64,000 nt of DNA from Micromonospora sp. NBC_00389 (GCF_036059255.1 NZ_CP107947.1:5208001-5272000); one strand, 5' to 3'; positions 37,905-46,956 are shown, numbered from the stretch's first letter. Notes: generated by a model from the sequence alone, not told the origin. Numbers and translations are program-made.

Positions 37905-38327
37905 TCAGGGGTGCATGCTGGCGCCCTTGAACACCTTGTCCACCACGTTGCGCGGGGCGTGCAGCGCCAACCCGACCAGGTCGAGCTTCTCCCGGCCGAC
38001 CGCCCGCACGGCGGCGCGGTTGTCCCGGTCGTTACCGGTGGCGAACAGCTCCTGCGTGAAGATGGCCAGGCGTAGCCCACGGCCGAGCGCGCGCGAGTGC
38101 GCGGCGGTCAGCATGGCCCGCTCGCCGGCGAAGACCAGCACCGGCTGGCGGAACATCGGCAGGTAGCTGGTGTCGTCCGCGTCGCGGTACTCCTCGCCGA
38201 GCAACTCCGGCTCGGCGTTCGCGATGCCGCTGACCAGGAAGGCGGTGACGTTCAGCCGCTGCCAGCCCGCCAGGTCGTTGCGGAGCAGTACGGCGATCTT
38301 GGTGTTGAAGCGGATCGGTTCGGTCAT
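37905..38327 (-). CDS. DUF2000 family protein
   Basis: 140 residues starting MTEPIRFNTKIAVLLRNDLAGWQRLNV. Matches the DUF2000 pattern (peptidyl-tRNA-hydrolase-II-like fold), with IAVLLRNDLxxWQxLNVxAFL and SYLPMFRQPVLVF. Function unknown. It is divergent from an AraC regulator 50 bases away, which probably controls it. Confidence 0.8.
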   Translation of the reverse strand: MTEPIRFNTKIAVLLRNDLAGWQRLNVTAFLVSGIANAEPELLGEEYRDADDTSYLPMFRQPVLVFAGERAMLTAAHSRALGRGLRLAIFTQELFATGNDRDNRAAVRAVGREKLDLVGLALHAPRNVVDKVFKGASMHP

Positions 38328-38365
38328 GGACTCGAACCTGCCAGCCTCGGCACCGACCGGTCTTG

Positions 38366-38377
38366 TACGTTCTTAGC
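38366..38377 (+). promoter_or_regulatory. -10 element of a leaderless AraC-regulator transcript
   Basis: TACGTT at 38366-38371 fits TANNNT and is six bases before GTG 38378; no ribosome site is present. It supports the GTG start over the upstream TTG at 38363. Confidence 0.5.
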
Positions 38378-39259
38378 GTGGCCACCCGCCCGGCGGGCTC
38401 GCACGTCAGCGCGTGGCGACCCACGGTAGCCGGGGTCGCCGAGGTCTTCCACGCCCACTTCGTGGATCATGCGTACCCGCCGCACACCCACGACGTGTGG
38501 ACTCTGTTGATCGTCGACGACGGTGCGGTCCGCTTCGACCTCGACCGGCACCGGCACGGCGCGCTGCGGACGTCGGTCACCCTGCTGCCGCCCCACGTGC
38601 CGCACGACGGCCGCTCCGCGACGCCGCACGGCTTCCGCAAGCGGGTCCTGTACCTCGACACCTCGGCGCTCGGTGTGGAGTTGGCCGGCCGGGCGGTCGA
38701 CCGGCCGAACCTGGCCGATCCGCAACTGCGGCACCGGATCCACCACCTGCACCAGGTGCTCGCCGAACGTGGGGACGAGTTCGAGGCCGACAGTCGGCTC
38801 GCGCTCATCCTGGAACGGCTCCGCCGGCAGCTCCGCCAGCAGGCTCCGGCCAGCGGCCAGCCCGGCACACGCGGCCTCGCCGACCGACTGCGCGAGCTGC
38901 TGGACGCCCGGACCGTCGAGGGCGTCACGCTGCGCGAGGCCGCCGAGCTGCTGCACGCCCACCCAACCCACCTGGTCCGGACGTTCACCCACATACACGG
39001 GCTGCCGCCGCACTCGTACCTGACCGGTCGCCGGGTCGAGCTCGCGCGCCGCCTGCTCCTCGCGGGGCAGCGTCCCGCCGAGGCCGCCGTCGGAGCGGGG
39101 TTCTTCGACCAGGCACATCTGACCCGCCACTTCCGGCGTCATCTGGGCGTCAGCCCGGCCCGCTACCCGGCCCGCTACCCGGCCCGCTACCCGGCCCCTC
39201 AGCGCCGACGTGAACAGCATTCGGGCGATGTGGCCCAGCCCTCCGGCGGCCGCACCTAG
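38378..39259 (+). CDS. AraC-family transcriptional regulator
   Basis: 293 residues. N-terminal cupin-like sensor (about 10-110, AEVFHAHFVDHAYPPHTHDVWTL) and C-terminal double helix-turn-helix (GVTLREAAELLHAHPTHLVRTF and RPAEAAVGAGFFDQAHLTRHFRRHLGVSP). After the DNA-binding domain the protein continues through three PARY units into a polar tail. Divergent from the DUF2000 gene, which is the likely target. Confidence 0.9.
   Translation: MATRPAGSHVSAWRPTVAGVAEVFHAHFVDHAYPPHTHDVWTLLIVDDGAVRFDLDRHRHGALRTSVTLLPPHVPHDGRSATPHGFRKRVLYLDTSALGVELAGRAVDRPNLADPQLRHRIHHLHQVLAERGDEFEADSRLALILERLRRQLRQQAPASGQPGTRGLADRLRELLDARTVEGVTLREAAELLHAHPTHLVRTFTHIHGLPPHSYLTGRRVELARRLLLAGQRPAEAAVGAGFFDQAHLTRHFRRHLGVSPARYPARYPARYPAPQRRREQHSGDVAQPSGGRT
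39155..39190 (+). repeat. Three tandem 12-bp units in the AraC gene
   Basis: CCGGCCCGCTAC occurs three times in a row, with a partial fourth, encoding PARY repeats. A multiple of three keeps the frame whatever the copy number, so the C-terminal tail can vary in length without loss of the protein. Confidence 0.9.
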
Positions 39260-39361
39260 CATCGGGGAAGGACGCCCCGGACCGGTAGACGGTGTCCGCA
39301 GGCACGGGGTGCCGGCCCAGCCGTCCGTCCGATTCCCGCCCAATGACCAGGAGGCATCGGC

Positions 39362-40183
39362 ATGAGCTATGTCAAGACGAAGGACGGCACCGACATCTAC
39401 TACAAGGACTGGGGCGAGGGGCCGGTCGTCACCTTCTCCCACGGTTGGCCGCTGAGCGCCGACGCCTGGGACGGGCAGATGCTCTTCCTCGTCCAGAACG
39501 GGTTCCGGGTTGTCGCGCACGACCGTCGCGGGCACGGCCGGTCCAGCCAGGCCAGCGCCGGCAACGACATGAACGGGTACGCCGACGACCTGGCCGCGGT
39601 CATCGAGGCACTGGACCTGCGGGACGTCAACCTGGTCGGTCACTCCACCGGCGGTGGTGAGGTGGCCCGCTACATCGGCCGGCACGGGACGGGACGGGTC
39701 GCGAAGGCCGTGCTCATCTCGGCCGTACCGCCGATCATGGTGCAGAGTGCGGACAACCCGGAAGGGCTGCCGATCAGCGTCTTCGACGACCTGCGGAGCC
39801 AGCTCTTCGCCGACCGGTCGCAGTTCTACCAGGACCTCGCCCAGATGTTCTACGGCGCCAACCGGCCCGGCGCGAAGGTGTCGAAGGGGATCCTCGACCA
39901 GTTCTGGCTGTGGAGCATGCAGTCCGGTCTGTGGAACGCGTACCAGAGCATCAAGGCGTTCTCCGAGACCGACTTCCGCGACGACCTGGCGAAGTTCGAC
40001 ATCCCGACGCTGGTGATGCACGGCGAGGACGACCAGATCGTGCCGGTCAAGGACTCGGCGCACAAGACCGCGAAGCTTGTCGCGAACGCCAAGGAGATCT
40101 ACTACCCGGGCGCCCCGCACGGCATGACGTCCACCCTGCAGGACCAGGTCAACAAGGATCTGCTGGCGTTCCTGCGCGGCTGA
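39362..40183 (+). CDS. Alpha/beta hydrolase, non-haem chloroperoxidase type
   Basis: 273 residues from ATG 39362 (AGGAGG upstream). Motifs of the perhydrolase/arylesterase group: [23 protein letters not shown], nucleophile Ser95 in [13 protein letters not shown], Asp in HGEDDQIVP and His in GAPHGM. These enzymes hydrolyse esters and can form peracids from acetate and peroxide in vitro (family knowledge). No partner gene; convergent with the XRE regulator 16 bases away. Confidence 0.92.
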   Translation: MSYVKTKDGTDIYYKDWGEGPVVTFSHGWPLSADAWDGQMLFLVQNGFRVVAHDRRGHGRSSQASAGNDMNGYADDLAAVIEALDLRDVNLVGHSTGGGEVARYIGRHGTGRVAKAVLISAVPPIMVQSADNPEGLPISVFDDLRSQLFADRSQFYQDLAQMFYGANRPGAKVSKGILDQFWLWSMQSGLWNAYQSIKAFSETDFRDDLAKFDIPTLVMHGEDDQIVPVKDSAHKTAKLVANAKEIYYPGAPHGMTSTLQDQVNKDLLAFLRG

Positions 40184-40199
40184 CTGGGCGGCCGGGGGA

Positions 40200-41033
40200 T
40201 CAGGCGTACTGGGAGCCGATGACCGAGAGCAGCCGCAGCTTCTCGTCGCTCTCCGACCCGGGTACGGCGGTGAAGACCAGCAGCGTCTGGGACTGGTCGG
40301 GGTCCACCAGGGTCTGGCAGTGCAGCTCCAGCGGCCCCACCTCGGGGTGGACGAAGTGCTTCGGCGGGCAGTAGCCGGCCGGCACCGGGTGCTCCCGCCA
40401 CAGGTCCGCGAACTCCGGGCTCGCGGCCAGCAGCGCGTCGACGATCGCCGCCGCTCGCGAGCCCCGGCCGTCGCGGGTGTACGCCGCGTGCAGGTGCGCC
40501 ACGAGGAGTCGGCTCTGCGCCGCGTGGTCCTGCGCCGGGTGCAGCTGTCGGGTCTGTGGATCGGTGAACCAGCGGTGGTGCAGGCTGCGATCCAGCCCGG
40601 AGTGCCGGGTCTCGTCGCCGAGCAGGGCGATCGCCGGTGCGGTCTGCGCCAGCGTCTCGCCGAGGTGGTTGACCACCTGGGCGGGAGTGTCGTGGAGCCG
40701 GTCGAGGATCCGCATCATCCCCGGGTTGACGTGGTCGGCCCGGACCGTTCGGTGCGGGACGGCGTGCCCGGCGAGCTGGAACAGGTGGTCCCGCTCGGTC
40801 AGTGAGAGCCGCAGGCCCCGGGCCAGGGCGGCGAGCATCTGCTCGGAGGGATGTGGCCCCCGCTGCTGCTCCAGCCGGCTGTAGTAGTCGGTGGACATCC
40901 CGCTCAACGCGGCCACTTCCTCGCGCCGCAACCCGCCGGTACGTCGGCGCTGGCCCCGGGGCAGTCCCACGTCCTCGGGCTGCAGCGCCTCGCGTCGGGT
41001 ACGCAGGAAGCTGGCGAGTTGGGCGCGGTCCAC
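40200..41033 (-). CDS. XRE-type regulator with MmyB-like ligand domain
   Basis: 277 residues from GTG 41033 (GGAGA about 7 bases upstream). N-terminal helix-turn-helix (about 1-80: GLRREEVAALSGMSTDYYSRLEQQRG) and the MmyB-type C-terminal domain with VNHLGETLAQTAPA, RWFTDPQTR and HPEVGPLELHCQTL. Such proteins in actinobacteria usually regulate a neighbouring oxidoreductase or hydrolase and may bind fatty acids. Here the convergent hydrolase or the aldehyde dehydrogenase upstream are candidates. Confidence 0.9.
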   Translation of the reverse strand: MDRAQLASFLRTRREALQPEDVGLPRGQRRRTGGLRREEVAALSGMSTDYYSRLEQQRGPHPSEQMLAALARGLRLSLTERDHLFQLAGHAVPHRTVRADHVNPGMMRILDRLHDTPAQVVNHLGETLAQTAPAIALLGDETRHSGLDRSLHHRWFTDPQTRQLHPAQDHAAQSRLLVAHLHAAYTRDGRGSRAAAIVDALLAASPEFADLWREHPVPAGYCPPKHFVHPEVGPLELHCQTLVDPDQSQTLLVFTAVPGSESDEKLRLLSVIGSQYA

Positions 41034-41292
41034 GGTGTCTCCGATCGGTGGGTGCCGGCGGGTGGACCGGCACGTTGAGTGCAACAGGCGAGCCCAGGCA
41101 CGGTGTTCCGCCTCGCCGTGCACGGACACAAGACCACAAACCGGACCCCGCGCCGGCGCCATCCCATATCCACCCACCGAATCCTTCGCAAGATCGCGCT
41201 CGATCCTTGGATCCAGGGGTGTGACGGGGCGTACGAGGCCACTACATCCACGATCCAGCACGATCTTCACCGAAGCCGAGGATGCGCGGCGG
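41034..41292. other. Intergenic stretch upstream of the XRE regulator
   Basis: Together with the hairpin that follows, this gap is 306 bases. I see no coding frame of quality. It contains short runs richer in A/T (around 41165-41200 and 41240-41270) suited to a promoter for the XRE gene, but no clear -35/-10 pair. Confidence 0.4.
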
Positions 41293-41333
41293 CGGACGGC
41301 CCCGGCCCGACGGCGCGGGCCGGGGACCGTCCG
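41293..41333 (-). terminator. Hairpin terminator after the aldehyde dehydrogenase
   Basis: Arms of 17 bases (41293-41309) and 18 bases (41316-41333) pair with a single bulged A and a 6-base loop, starting 7 bases beyond the aldehyde dehydrogenase stop. Confidence 0.8.
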
Positions 41334-41339
41334 GCGCGG

Positions 41340-42765
41340 TCAACGCTGGATGGACTTGGTCTCCAGGAACTCCTCCAGGCCGAAGCGGCCGAACTCGCGG
41401 CCGTTGCCGGACTGCTTGTAGCCGCCGAACGGCGCGAGCGGGTTCCAGTGACCGGCGTTCACGTCGACCTGGCCCACCCGCAGCCGCCGGGCGACCGCCG
41501 TCGCGTGCTCAGGCTCGCCGAAGACGCCACTGGTCAGGCCGTACAGCGTGCCGTTGGCGATGGCCACGGCCTCCTCCTCGTCCGCGTACGGGATGATCGT
41601 CAGCACCGGGCCGAAGATCTCCTCCTGGGCGATGGCGGAGCGCGGGTCGACGTCGGCGAAGATCGTCGGCTGGACGTAGGCGCCCTTCGCCAGGCCCTCG
41701 GGCCGATCCGGGCCACCGAACACCAGCCGGGCGCCATCGGCGATGCCCCGCTCGATGTATCCGACGACCTTCTGCCGGTGGGCCTCGGAGGCCATCGGGC
41801 CGATCCGGGTGGCCTCGTCGGTCGGGTCGCCGACGGTGTACTGCTTCGCCGCCGCCACGGCCAGCGCCACGACCTCGTCCTGACGGGAGGCGGGCACCAG
41901 CATCCGCGGCCATGCGCCGCAGACCTGGCCACCATTGGTGAACGACATCATCAGGCCCCGGCTGACCGCCTCGGGCAGGTCGGCGTCGTCGAGAATGATG
42001 TTCGCGCCCTTGCCGCCCAACTCCAGCGCGACCCGCTTGACGGTCTCCGCGGCCACCGCGGCGATCCGCTTCCCGGCCCGGGTGGAGCCGGTGAAGGAGA
42101 TCATGTCGATGTCCGGGTGGGCGGAGATGGCCCTCGCCGACGATCGGGCCGGTGCCGTACACGACGTTGAACACGCCCGCCGGCACACCCGCCTCGGTCG
42201 CCACCTCGGCGAGGATCCGTGCGGTCAGCGGGGCGTTCTCGGACGGCTTGAGGACCACCGTGTTGCCCGCGAGCAGCGCCGGTGCCAGCTTGGAGACGAC
42301 CTGCTGGAGCGGGAAGTTCCACGGCGTGATCGCACCGACCACGCCGATCGGCTCACGGACGATCAGCGAGGTGCCGATCTCCTCGGTCCAGGCGAAGTCC
42401 TCGGCCAGACCGGCGACGGATTCGATGACCGCGGCCGGGAAGGCGACCTGGGCGGTCCGGGACATGGTGATCGGTGAGCCCATCTCGGCGGTGATCGCCC
42501 CGGCGATCTCCTCCTGGCGGGCGGTGAGGCCGGCGCCGAGGCGGCGCAGCACGTCCGCCCGCTGCTGCGGCGTGGTCGCCGCCCAGGCGGGGAAGGCGGC
42601 CCGAGCGGCGGCGACGGCGCGGTCGACGTCCGTGGCGGTGCCGGCCGGGGCCTCGGCGACCACGTCGCCGGTCGCCGGGTTCACGACGGGAAGGGCGCCG
42701 GCCGAGCCGGCGACGATCTCGCCACCGATCCAGTGACCGGTGACGGTGTAGGTGGCAGGTGTCAT
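41340..42765 (-). pseudogene. Aldehyde dehydrogenase interrupted by a single-base frameshift
   Basis: Two overlapping minus-strand frames together make one NAD-dependent aldehyde dehydrogenase. The first runs from ATG 42765 through ITPWNFPLQQ and [12 protein letters not shown] to [12 protein letters not shown]. The rest (from [17 protein letters not shown]) is in another frame and carries catalytic Glu in LELGGKGAN and Cys in NGGQVCGA, ending ETKSIQR at 41340. The join is at a CCC run at 42131-42133 (GGG on the coding strand); removing one base restores VGEAISAHPD. Everything else looks intact, so this is either a recent inactivation or a sequencing error. Lies next to the aromatic-type operon on the same strand. 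Confidence 0.85.
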
Positions 42766-42849
42766 GGACCGACCGTGGCATCGGCGCCGAGCCCCAACCA
42801 GGTGCGGTTCATCCAGGGATTCACGATCCCTGGCTGGGGCCGGGCCTGG

Positions 42850-43815
42850 TCAGAGCGCGAGGACGAGGCGGCCAGCCGCCGTGCCGTTGTCCTGCCGGGA
42901 CCAGGCGTCCGCGACCGAGGCGAACGGCACGGTCTCGTGGTCGACGGTGAGTCGACCGGCGGCCGCGTGCCCGGCCACCACGGCCAGCGACGCCGCCCGC
43001 TGCTCGGCCGACAGCGCGTTGTTGGTGTAGCCGATCATCCGCAACGATCCGCTGCGGAGAACGGCGGACTCGATCGGCGCGGTCGCGCCCGCGGCGCTGC
43101 CCAGGTTGACCAGGCGGCCAGCCGGGCGCAGCACCCGCAGCGCCGCCGCGGCCGGGACGCCGAAGACCGGATCGAGGACGAGGTCGACAGGACCGTCGGC
43201 GGCGTCGCGCAGCCGGTCGGCCAGGGACGCGACGTCGTCGTCCGGGAGCAGCGGGACGGAGACCGCGGCGCCGAGTTCCTCGGCCCGGGACCGCGCCGCA
43301 GCGGAACGGGTCACGGCGATCACCCGGCGCGCCCCGGAGAGCAGGGCCAGTTGGACGGCCGCCTGACCGACCACACCACCGGCGCCGAGCACGATGACCT
43401 GTTCGCCGGCCGCGAGGCCGCCGGCGTGGGTCAGGGCTGCGTGCGCGGCGACGGCGGAGAGGCCCAGGGCGGCGAGCAGGGTCAGCGGTACGTCGGGCGG
43501 CAGCGCCACCACGTCGGCGGTGGGCACCGCGACCGTGGTCGCCATGCTGCCGTCGACCCCGGGCTTCATCCCGGCCGAGGTGCCGAACCAGACTCCGGTG
43601 CCGTCGGCGAGCCGGCCGACACCCTGCACGCCCGGCACGTACGGGGTGGCCGGCGTGCCGAAGTAGCTGGTCCCGCTGGCGCAGAGCACGTCGAGCGGGG
43701 TGATCGGCACCGCCTCGACCGTGATCGCCACCTCGCCGTCGGCCGGCACGGGGGCCGGTCGCTCGGCGATCGTCGGTGGCGTGCCGCAGGCGCTGAGCAG
43801 GGCCGCGCGGATCAC
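42850..43815 (-). CDS. Quinone-oxidoreductase-type MDR dehydrogenase
   Basis: 321 residues from GTG 43815, GTGA overlap with the LigA-like gene. GroES-like N-terminal and Rossmann domain with VIVLGAGGVVGQAAVQLALLSG. The zinc-site motif GHE of alcohol dehydrogenases is replaced (YVPGVQGVG), so it is a zinc-free NADPH-type oxidoreductase. Last gene of the operon beginning with the CoA-transferase; probably reduces a carbonyl or enone intermediate of the pathway (inference). Confidence 0.85.
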   Translation of the reverse strand: MIRAALLSACGTPPTIAERPAPVPADGEVAITVEAVPITPLDVLCASGTSYFGTPATPYVPGVQGVGRLADGTGVWFGTSAGMKPGVDGSMATTVAVPTADVVALPPDVPLTLLAALGLSAVAAHAALTHAGGLAAGEQVIVLGAGGVVGQAAVQLALLSGARRVIAVTRSAAARSRAEELGAAVSVPLLPDDDVASLADRLRDAADGPVDLVLDPVFGVPAAAALRVLRPAGRLVNLGSAAGATAPIESAVLRSGSLRMIGYTNNALSAEQRAASLAVVAGHAAAGRLTVDHETVPFASVADAWSRQDNGTAAGRLVLAL

Positions 43816-44174
43816 GTCGCGATGTCCGGGTAGGGCAGCGCGAAGTGGGCCAGCCGCGCGCCGTAGGACTTCTGGTACTCCAGCGGCTCGGTGTTGTCCC
43901 GCTCGAAGACGGCGATGAAGAGGGTCAGGGTGAGGAACGGGTGCGCCCCCAACTCGAACAGCTTCACGTGGTCGTGGGTGGCCAGCGCCTCACGCTCGAC
44001 GTCGTCGAGGCGCAGCCAGGTGCTCGCCTCGCCGCTGTGGGAGTTGAGCACGGTGTTGGCGCACTCGGCCTCCCACCAGGCGACCAGCTCGCGCGGCTCG
44101 CTCCGGTAGCGCTCGACCAGCTCTGGATCCCGGTCGACCATGTAGAGGAACTTGTTCAGCAGGTACTTGCTCAT
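43812..44174 (-). CDS. LigA-like small subunit of a class III extradiol dioxygenase
   Basis: 120 residues starting MSKYLLNKFLYMVDRDPELVERYRSEP. Matches the small helical subunit of protocatechuate 4,5-dioxygenase (LigA family), which caps the active site of LigB. It follows the LigB-like gene with an ATGA overlap, the reverse of the classical ligA-ligB order. It should form a heterodimer with that protein. Confidence 0.8.
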   Translation of the reverse strand: MSKYLLNKFLYMVDRDPELVERYRSEPRELVAWWEAECANTVLNSHSGEASTWLRLDDVEREALATHDHVKLFELGAHPFLTLTLFIAVFERDNTEPLEYQKSYGARLAHFALPYPDIAT

Positions 44175-45037
44175 GCCGCCGGCGCTCCGTTCGGGTACCA
44201 GGTGAAGTACGCCTCCATGGTGTGGAACAGATCGAGGGTGTCGACGTGGTCGGCCTTCGCGCCGGCCCCGGCCACGCCCATCATGAGCATGAAGTCCATG
44301 AAGCCGTGGGTGGCGTTGCCGGGTGAGTGCAGGCTGTCCAGGGTGACCTCACGCAGGCACCCGTCGAGGTCGCCATTGGCGATCCACTCGACCGCCCGCT
44401 GGTCGAACTCCGGGTCCGGGCCGTGCGGGCCGAACTGCCGCGGCCCGCCCAGTTCGAGCGAGAGGTGGCCGGTGCCGATGATGGCCACCCGCAGGTGCGA
44501 CGGCCACGACTCGACGATCTCCCGGATCGCCGCGCCCAACTGGACGAAGCGCTTCGGCTGCGGCAGGGGCGGCGCGAAGATGTTCGTGTAGATCGGCACG
44601 ATCGGCAGGTCGGCCTCGGGCCGCAACGTGATGATCGGGCAGGTGATGCTGTGGTCGATCCGCAGCTCGTTGCTGAACGCGAGGTCGAAGCCGGCGTCGA
44701 GACCCGCCCGCAGGATGTGCCCGGAGAGGTCCTCCTGACCCTTGAGCAGCATCCGGGGCAGACCGAACTCGCGCTCCTCGTTGTACCAGTTGGCGTCGTA
44801 GCTGGGCGCCTTGCCGACCAGGAACTGCGGCATGTTGTCCAGCCAGAGCTGGTGGAAGTGGTCTGAGCCGACCATCACCAGCACGTCGGGCCTGGCCCGC
44901 GTCAACGTCTCACGGAAGGCCAGGATCTTGCTGGTCCACTCGTCGGCGAACGGGGGCCGGTCCTCGCCCGTGGCCGTGCTGGCCCGGTAGTAGAAGGGGT
45001 GGTGGGTGGAGGCGATGACCGCGACGACGGTTGCCAT
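44171..45037 (-). CDS. LigB-like catalytic subunit, divergent active site
   Basis: 288 residues. The fold markers fit LigB class III extradiol enzymes: IASTHHPF with His12, VMVGSDHFHQ with His60, SITCPIITLRPEADLPIVPIYTNIF. Two expected features differ. LigB's acid-base His segment (GTGGMSHQ) reads GTGHLSLE. The C-terminal motif in which a Glu completes the iron site (usually ...HE...) reads GNATHGFMDFMLMMG, apparently without the Glu. The enzyme may still cleave a ring with different ligands, or do another reaction. Gene order and the LigA-like partner argue that it is a working subunit of this operon. Confidence 0.8.
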   Translation of the reverse strand: MATVVAVIASTHHPFYYRASTATGEDRPPFADEWTSKILAFRETLTRARPDVLVMVGSDHFHQLWLDNMPQFLVGKAPSYDANWYNEEREFGLPRMLLKGQEDLSGHILRAGLDAGFDLAFSNELRIDHSITCPIITLRPEADLPIVPIYTNIFAPPLPQPKRFVQLGAAIREIVESWPSHLRVAIIGTGHLSLELGGPRQFGPHGPDPEFDQRAVEWIANGDLDGCLREVTLDSLHSPGNATHGFMDFMLMMGVAGAGAKADHVDTLDLFHTMEAYFTWYPNGAPAA

Positions 45038-45064
45038 GCCACTCCTTTCGCTGCAGCAGGGGGG

Positions 45065-45835
45065 TCAGGGTTCGTAGACGGCGTTGCGGTCCACGGTGCG
45101 GTAGATGTCCATGCCGAGCGGCCGGCGTCGCTCCTCGGCGAGGTGCCCGAGCAGCCCGGCCGCGCGGGCCAGCAGGGCGAAACCGCGCAGCATCTCGACG
45201 GGGAGACCGAGGTCGGCGAGCGCCGCGCCGCAGACGCCGGCGCCGTTGAGCGGCAGGGTACGGCCGAGCACCTGCGGGTGCACCCGTCCGATCGCTTCGA
45301 ACAGCCGGAGGTGAGGGCCGTACAGGCCCTCCTCGGTGGCGATCCGGATCAGTACGGGAGTGCGCGGGTCCTGCTCCTTGTGCACGGGGTGCCCGAGCCC
45401 GGGGACCAGCCGGCGCTCCTGCTTGGCCCGGGTGACGGCGTCGAGTGCCACCGCGTCGTAGTCGGTGACCTCGCCGGCCTGCGCGAGCGTGTCGGCGAGG
45501 AAGCGTCCACAGTCCTCGGTGACGCCGAGGAAGCGGGAGCCACCGCCGAGCAGGCCCGCGGCGAGTGCGCCCTGCAGCGACTCGGGCGCGGAGAGGTAGG
45601 TCAGCCGGGCCGCGATCGCCGTCGGGGTGAAGCCGTGGTCGGCGAGCGCCACCAGCACCGCCTCGAACACCCGTACCTCGCCCGGGGTGGGACGGCGGCC
45701 GGCGACCAGCCAGTACGCCAGCTCGCCGAAGCCGACCTTGCCCATCAGGTCGTTGGCCAGGTCCTGTCCGAGCAGCGAGATGGTGGTCGGGTCGGACGTG
45801 CCGATCCCGGTCGGGAAGCTCAGTTCTTCAGCCAC
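45065..45835 (-). CDS. Citryl-CoA-lyase-like protein (citrate synthase superfamily)
   Basis: 256 residues from GTG 45835, overlapping the CoA-transferase by 16 bases. About two thirds of the citrate synthase length. The late motif reads GLGHPVHKEQDPR, corresponding to GFGHRVYKxxDPR. The HGGANE segment that supplies the first catalytic His in citrate synthase is replaced by LLGGGSRFLGV. This pattern suits a C-C lyase acting on a citryl-CoA-like thioester rather than a condensing synthase. It should cleave the CoA ester formed by the upstream CoA-transferase (inference). Confidence 0.8.
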   Translation of the reverse strand: MAEELSFPTGIGTSDPTTISLLGQDLANDLMGKVGFGELAYWLVAGRRPTPGEVRVFEAVLVALADHGFTPTAIAARLTYLSAPESLQGALAAGLLGGGSRFLGVTEDCGRFLADTLAQAGEVTDYDAVALDAVTRAKQERRLVPGLGHPVHKEQDPRTPVLIRIATEEGLYGPHLRLFEAIGRVHPQVLGRTLPLNGAGVCGAALADLGLPVEMLRGFALLARAAGLLGHLAEERRRPLGMDIYRTVDRNAVYEP

Positions 45836-46956
45836 GCGCGGATCTCCTCGCCGTGTTCGTCGAGCCCGGGCGGCGGCAGCTCGTACCGGGCCGGGGTGTC
45901 GGAGAAGGTGATGGGGTTGCGGACCCCCGGCACGTCACCGACGGCGACCACCGGGTCCAGCCCCAACTCCTGGGCGAGCGCCACGCCGCCGTCGATGGTG
46001 TTGATCGGCGCGCAGGGGACACCTGCGGCGAGCAGGTCCCGGAACCACTCGTCCTTGGTGCGCTTGGCGAGCCGTTCGACGAGCAGGGGCCGCAACTGCT
46101 CGCGATTGGCCGTGCGGTCCTGGTTGCGCCCGAAGCGCGGGTCGTCGGGGAGGGTGGGCAGGTCGAGCACCTGGCAGAGCTTGCGGAACTGCCCGTCGTT
46201 GCCGGCGATGACGATCAGCTCGCCGTCCGCGGTGGGCATCGGCTCGTACGGGAAGAGGCTGGGGTGCGCGTTGCCCATCCGGAACGGGACGGTGCCGCCG
46301 GCGACGTAGCCGCTGGAGTGGTTGACCAGTCCGGACAGCGCGGAGCTGAGCAGGTTGACCTCGACGTGCTGACCCTGCCCGGTCGTGTCGCGGTGGTGCA
46401 GCGCGGCGAGGATGCCGATGCTCGCGTGCAGGCCGGCCATCACGTCGAAGACGGAGATGCCGGCCCGGTACGGCGAGCCGTCCGGGTCACCGGTGAGGCT
46501 CATCAGCCCGGAGATCGCCTGCACCATCAGGTCGTAGCCGGGGAAGTCCCTGCCGGCGCCGGTGCCGAACCCGCTGATGCTCGCGTACACGATCTTCTCG
46601 TTGCCGGCGGTGACGCTGTCGTAGTCGAGGCCGAACCGGGCGAGGCCGCCGGGCCGGAAGTTCTCGATCATCACGTCGGCGCGGCGGGCCAGCTCCTGTG
46701 CGGCCGCCAGGTCGTCCGGGTCCTTGAGGTCGAGGGCGATGGACCGCTTGTTGCGGTTGATGCCGAGGTAGTACGTCGAGACGCCGTCGCGGGTGGGCGG
46801 CATCCAGGTGCGGGTGTCGTCGCCACCGGGGCTCTCCACCTTGATCACCTGCGCGCCCAGGTCTGCGAGGAGCATCGTCGCGTACGGCCCGGCGAGGATC
46901 CGGGAGAAGTCCGCGACGAGCAGGCCGGCCAGCGGCCCCGTCGAATGCTGCACCAT
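45820..46956 (-). CDS. Class III CoA-transferase (CaiB/BaiF family)
   Basis: 378 residues from ATG 46956. Family blocks: LLVADFSRILAGPYATMLLADLGAQVIKVESP, NRNKRSIALDLKDP, ENFRPGGLARFGLDYD and the SGLMSLTGDPDGSPYRAG segment. Transfers CoA between carboxylic acids via an enzyme-bound Asp. First gene of the operon that continues with the citryl-CoA-lyase-like, LigB-like, LigA-like and MDR genes. Its promoter and a perfect palindrome lie just upstream. Confidence 0.92.
   Translation of the reverse strand: MVQHSTGPLAGLLVADFSRILAGPYATMLLADLGAQVIKVESPGGDDTRTWMPPTRDGVSTYYLGINRNKRSIALDLKDPDDLAAAQELARRADVMIENFRPGGLARFGLDYDSVTAGNEKIVYASISGFGTGAGRDFPGYDLMVQAISGLMSLTGDPDGSPYRAGISVFDVMAGLHASIGILAALHHRDTTGQGQHVEVNLLSSALSGLVNHSSGYVAGGTVPFRMGNAHPSLFPYEPMPTADGELIVIAGNDGQFRKLCQVLDLPTLPDDPRFGRNQDRTANREQLRPLLVERLAKRTKDEWFRDLLAAGVPCAPINTIDGGVALAQELGLDPVVAVGDVPGVRNPITFSDTPARYELPPPGLDEHGEEIRAWLKN

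Noticed and set aside
41034..41292. N-terminal extension of the XRE regulator
   Set aside because: The frame stays open to 41270, but the added 79 residues lack family similarity, and a ribosome site supports GTG 41033.
45065..45835. Housekeeping citrate synthase
   Set aside because: Too short (256 residues), first catalytic His region replaced, and embedded in a CoA-transferase operon.
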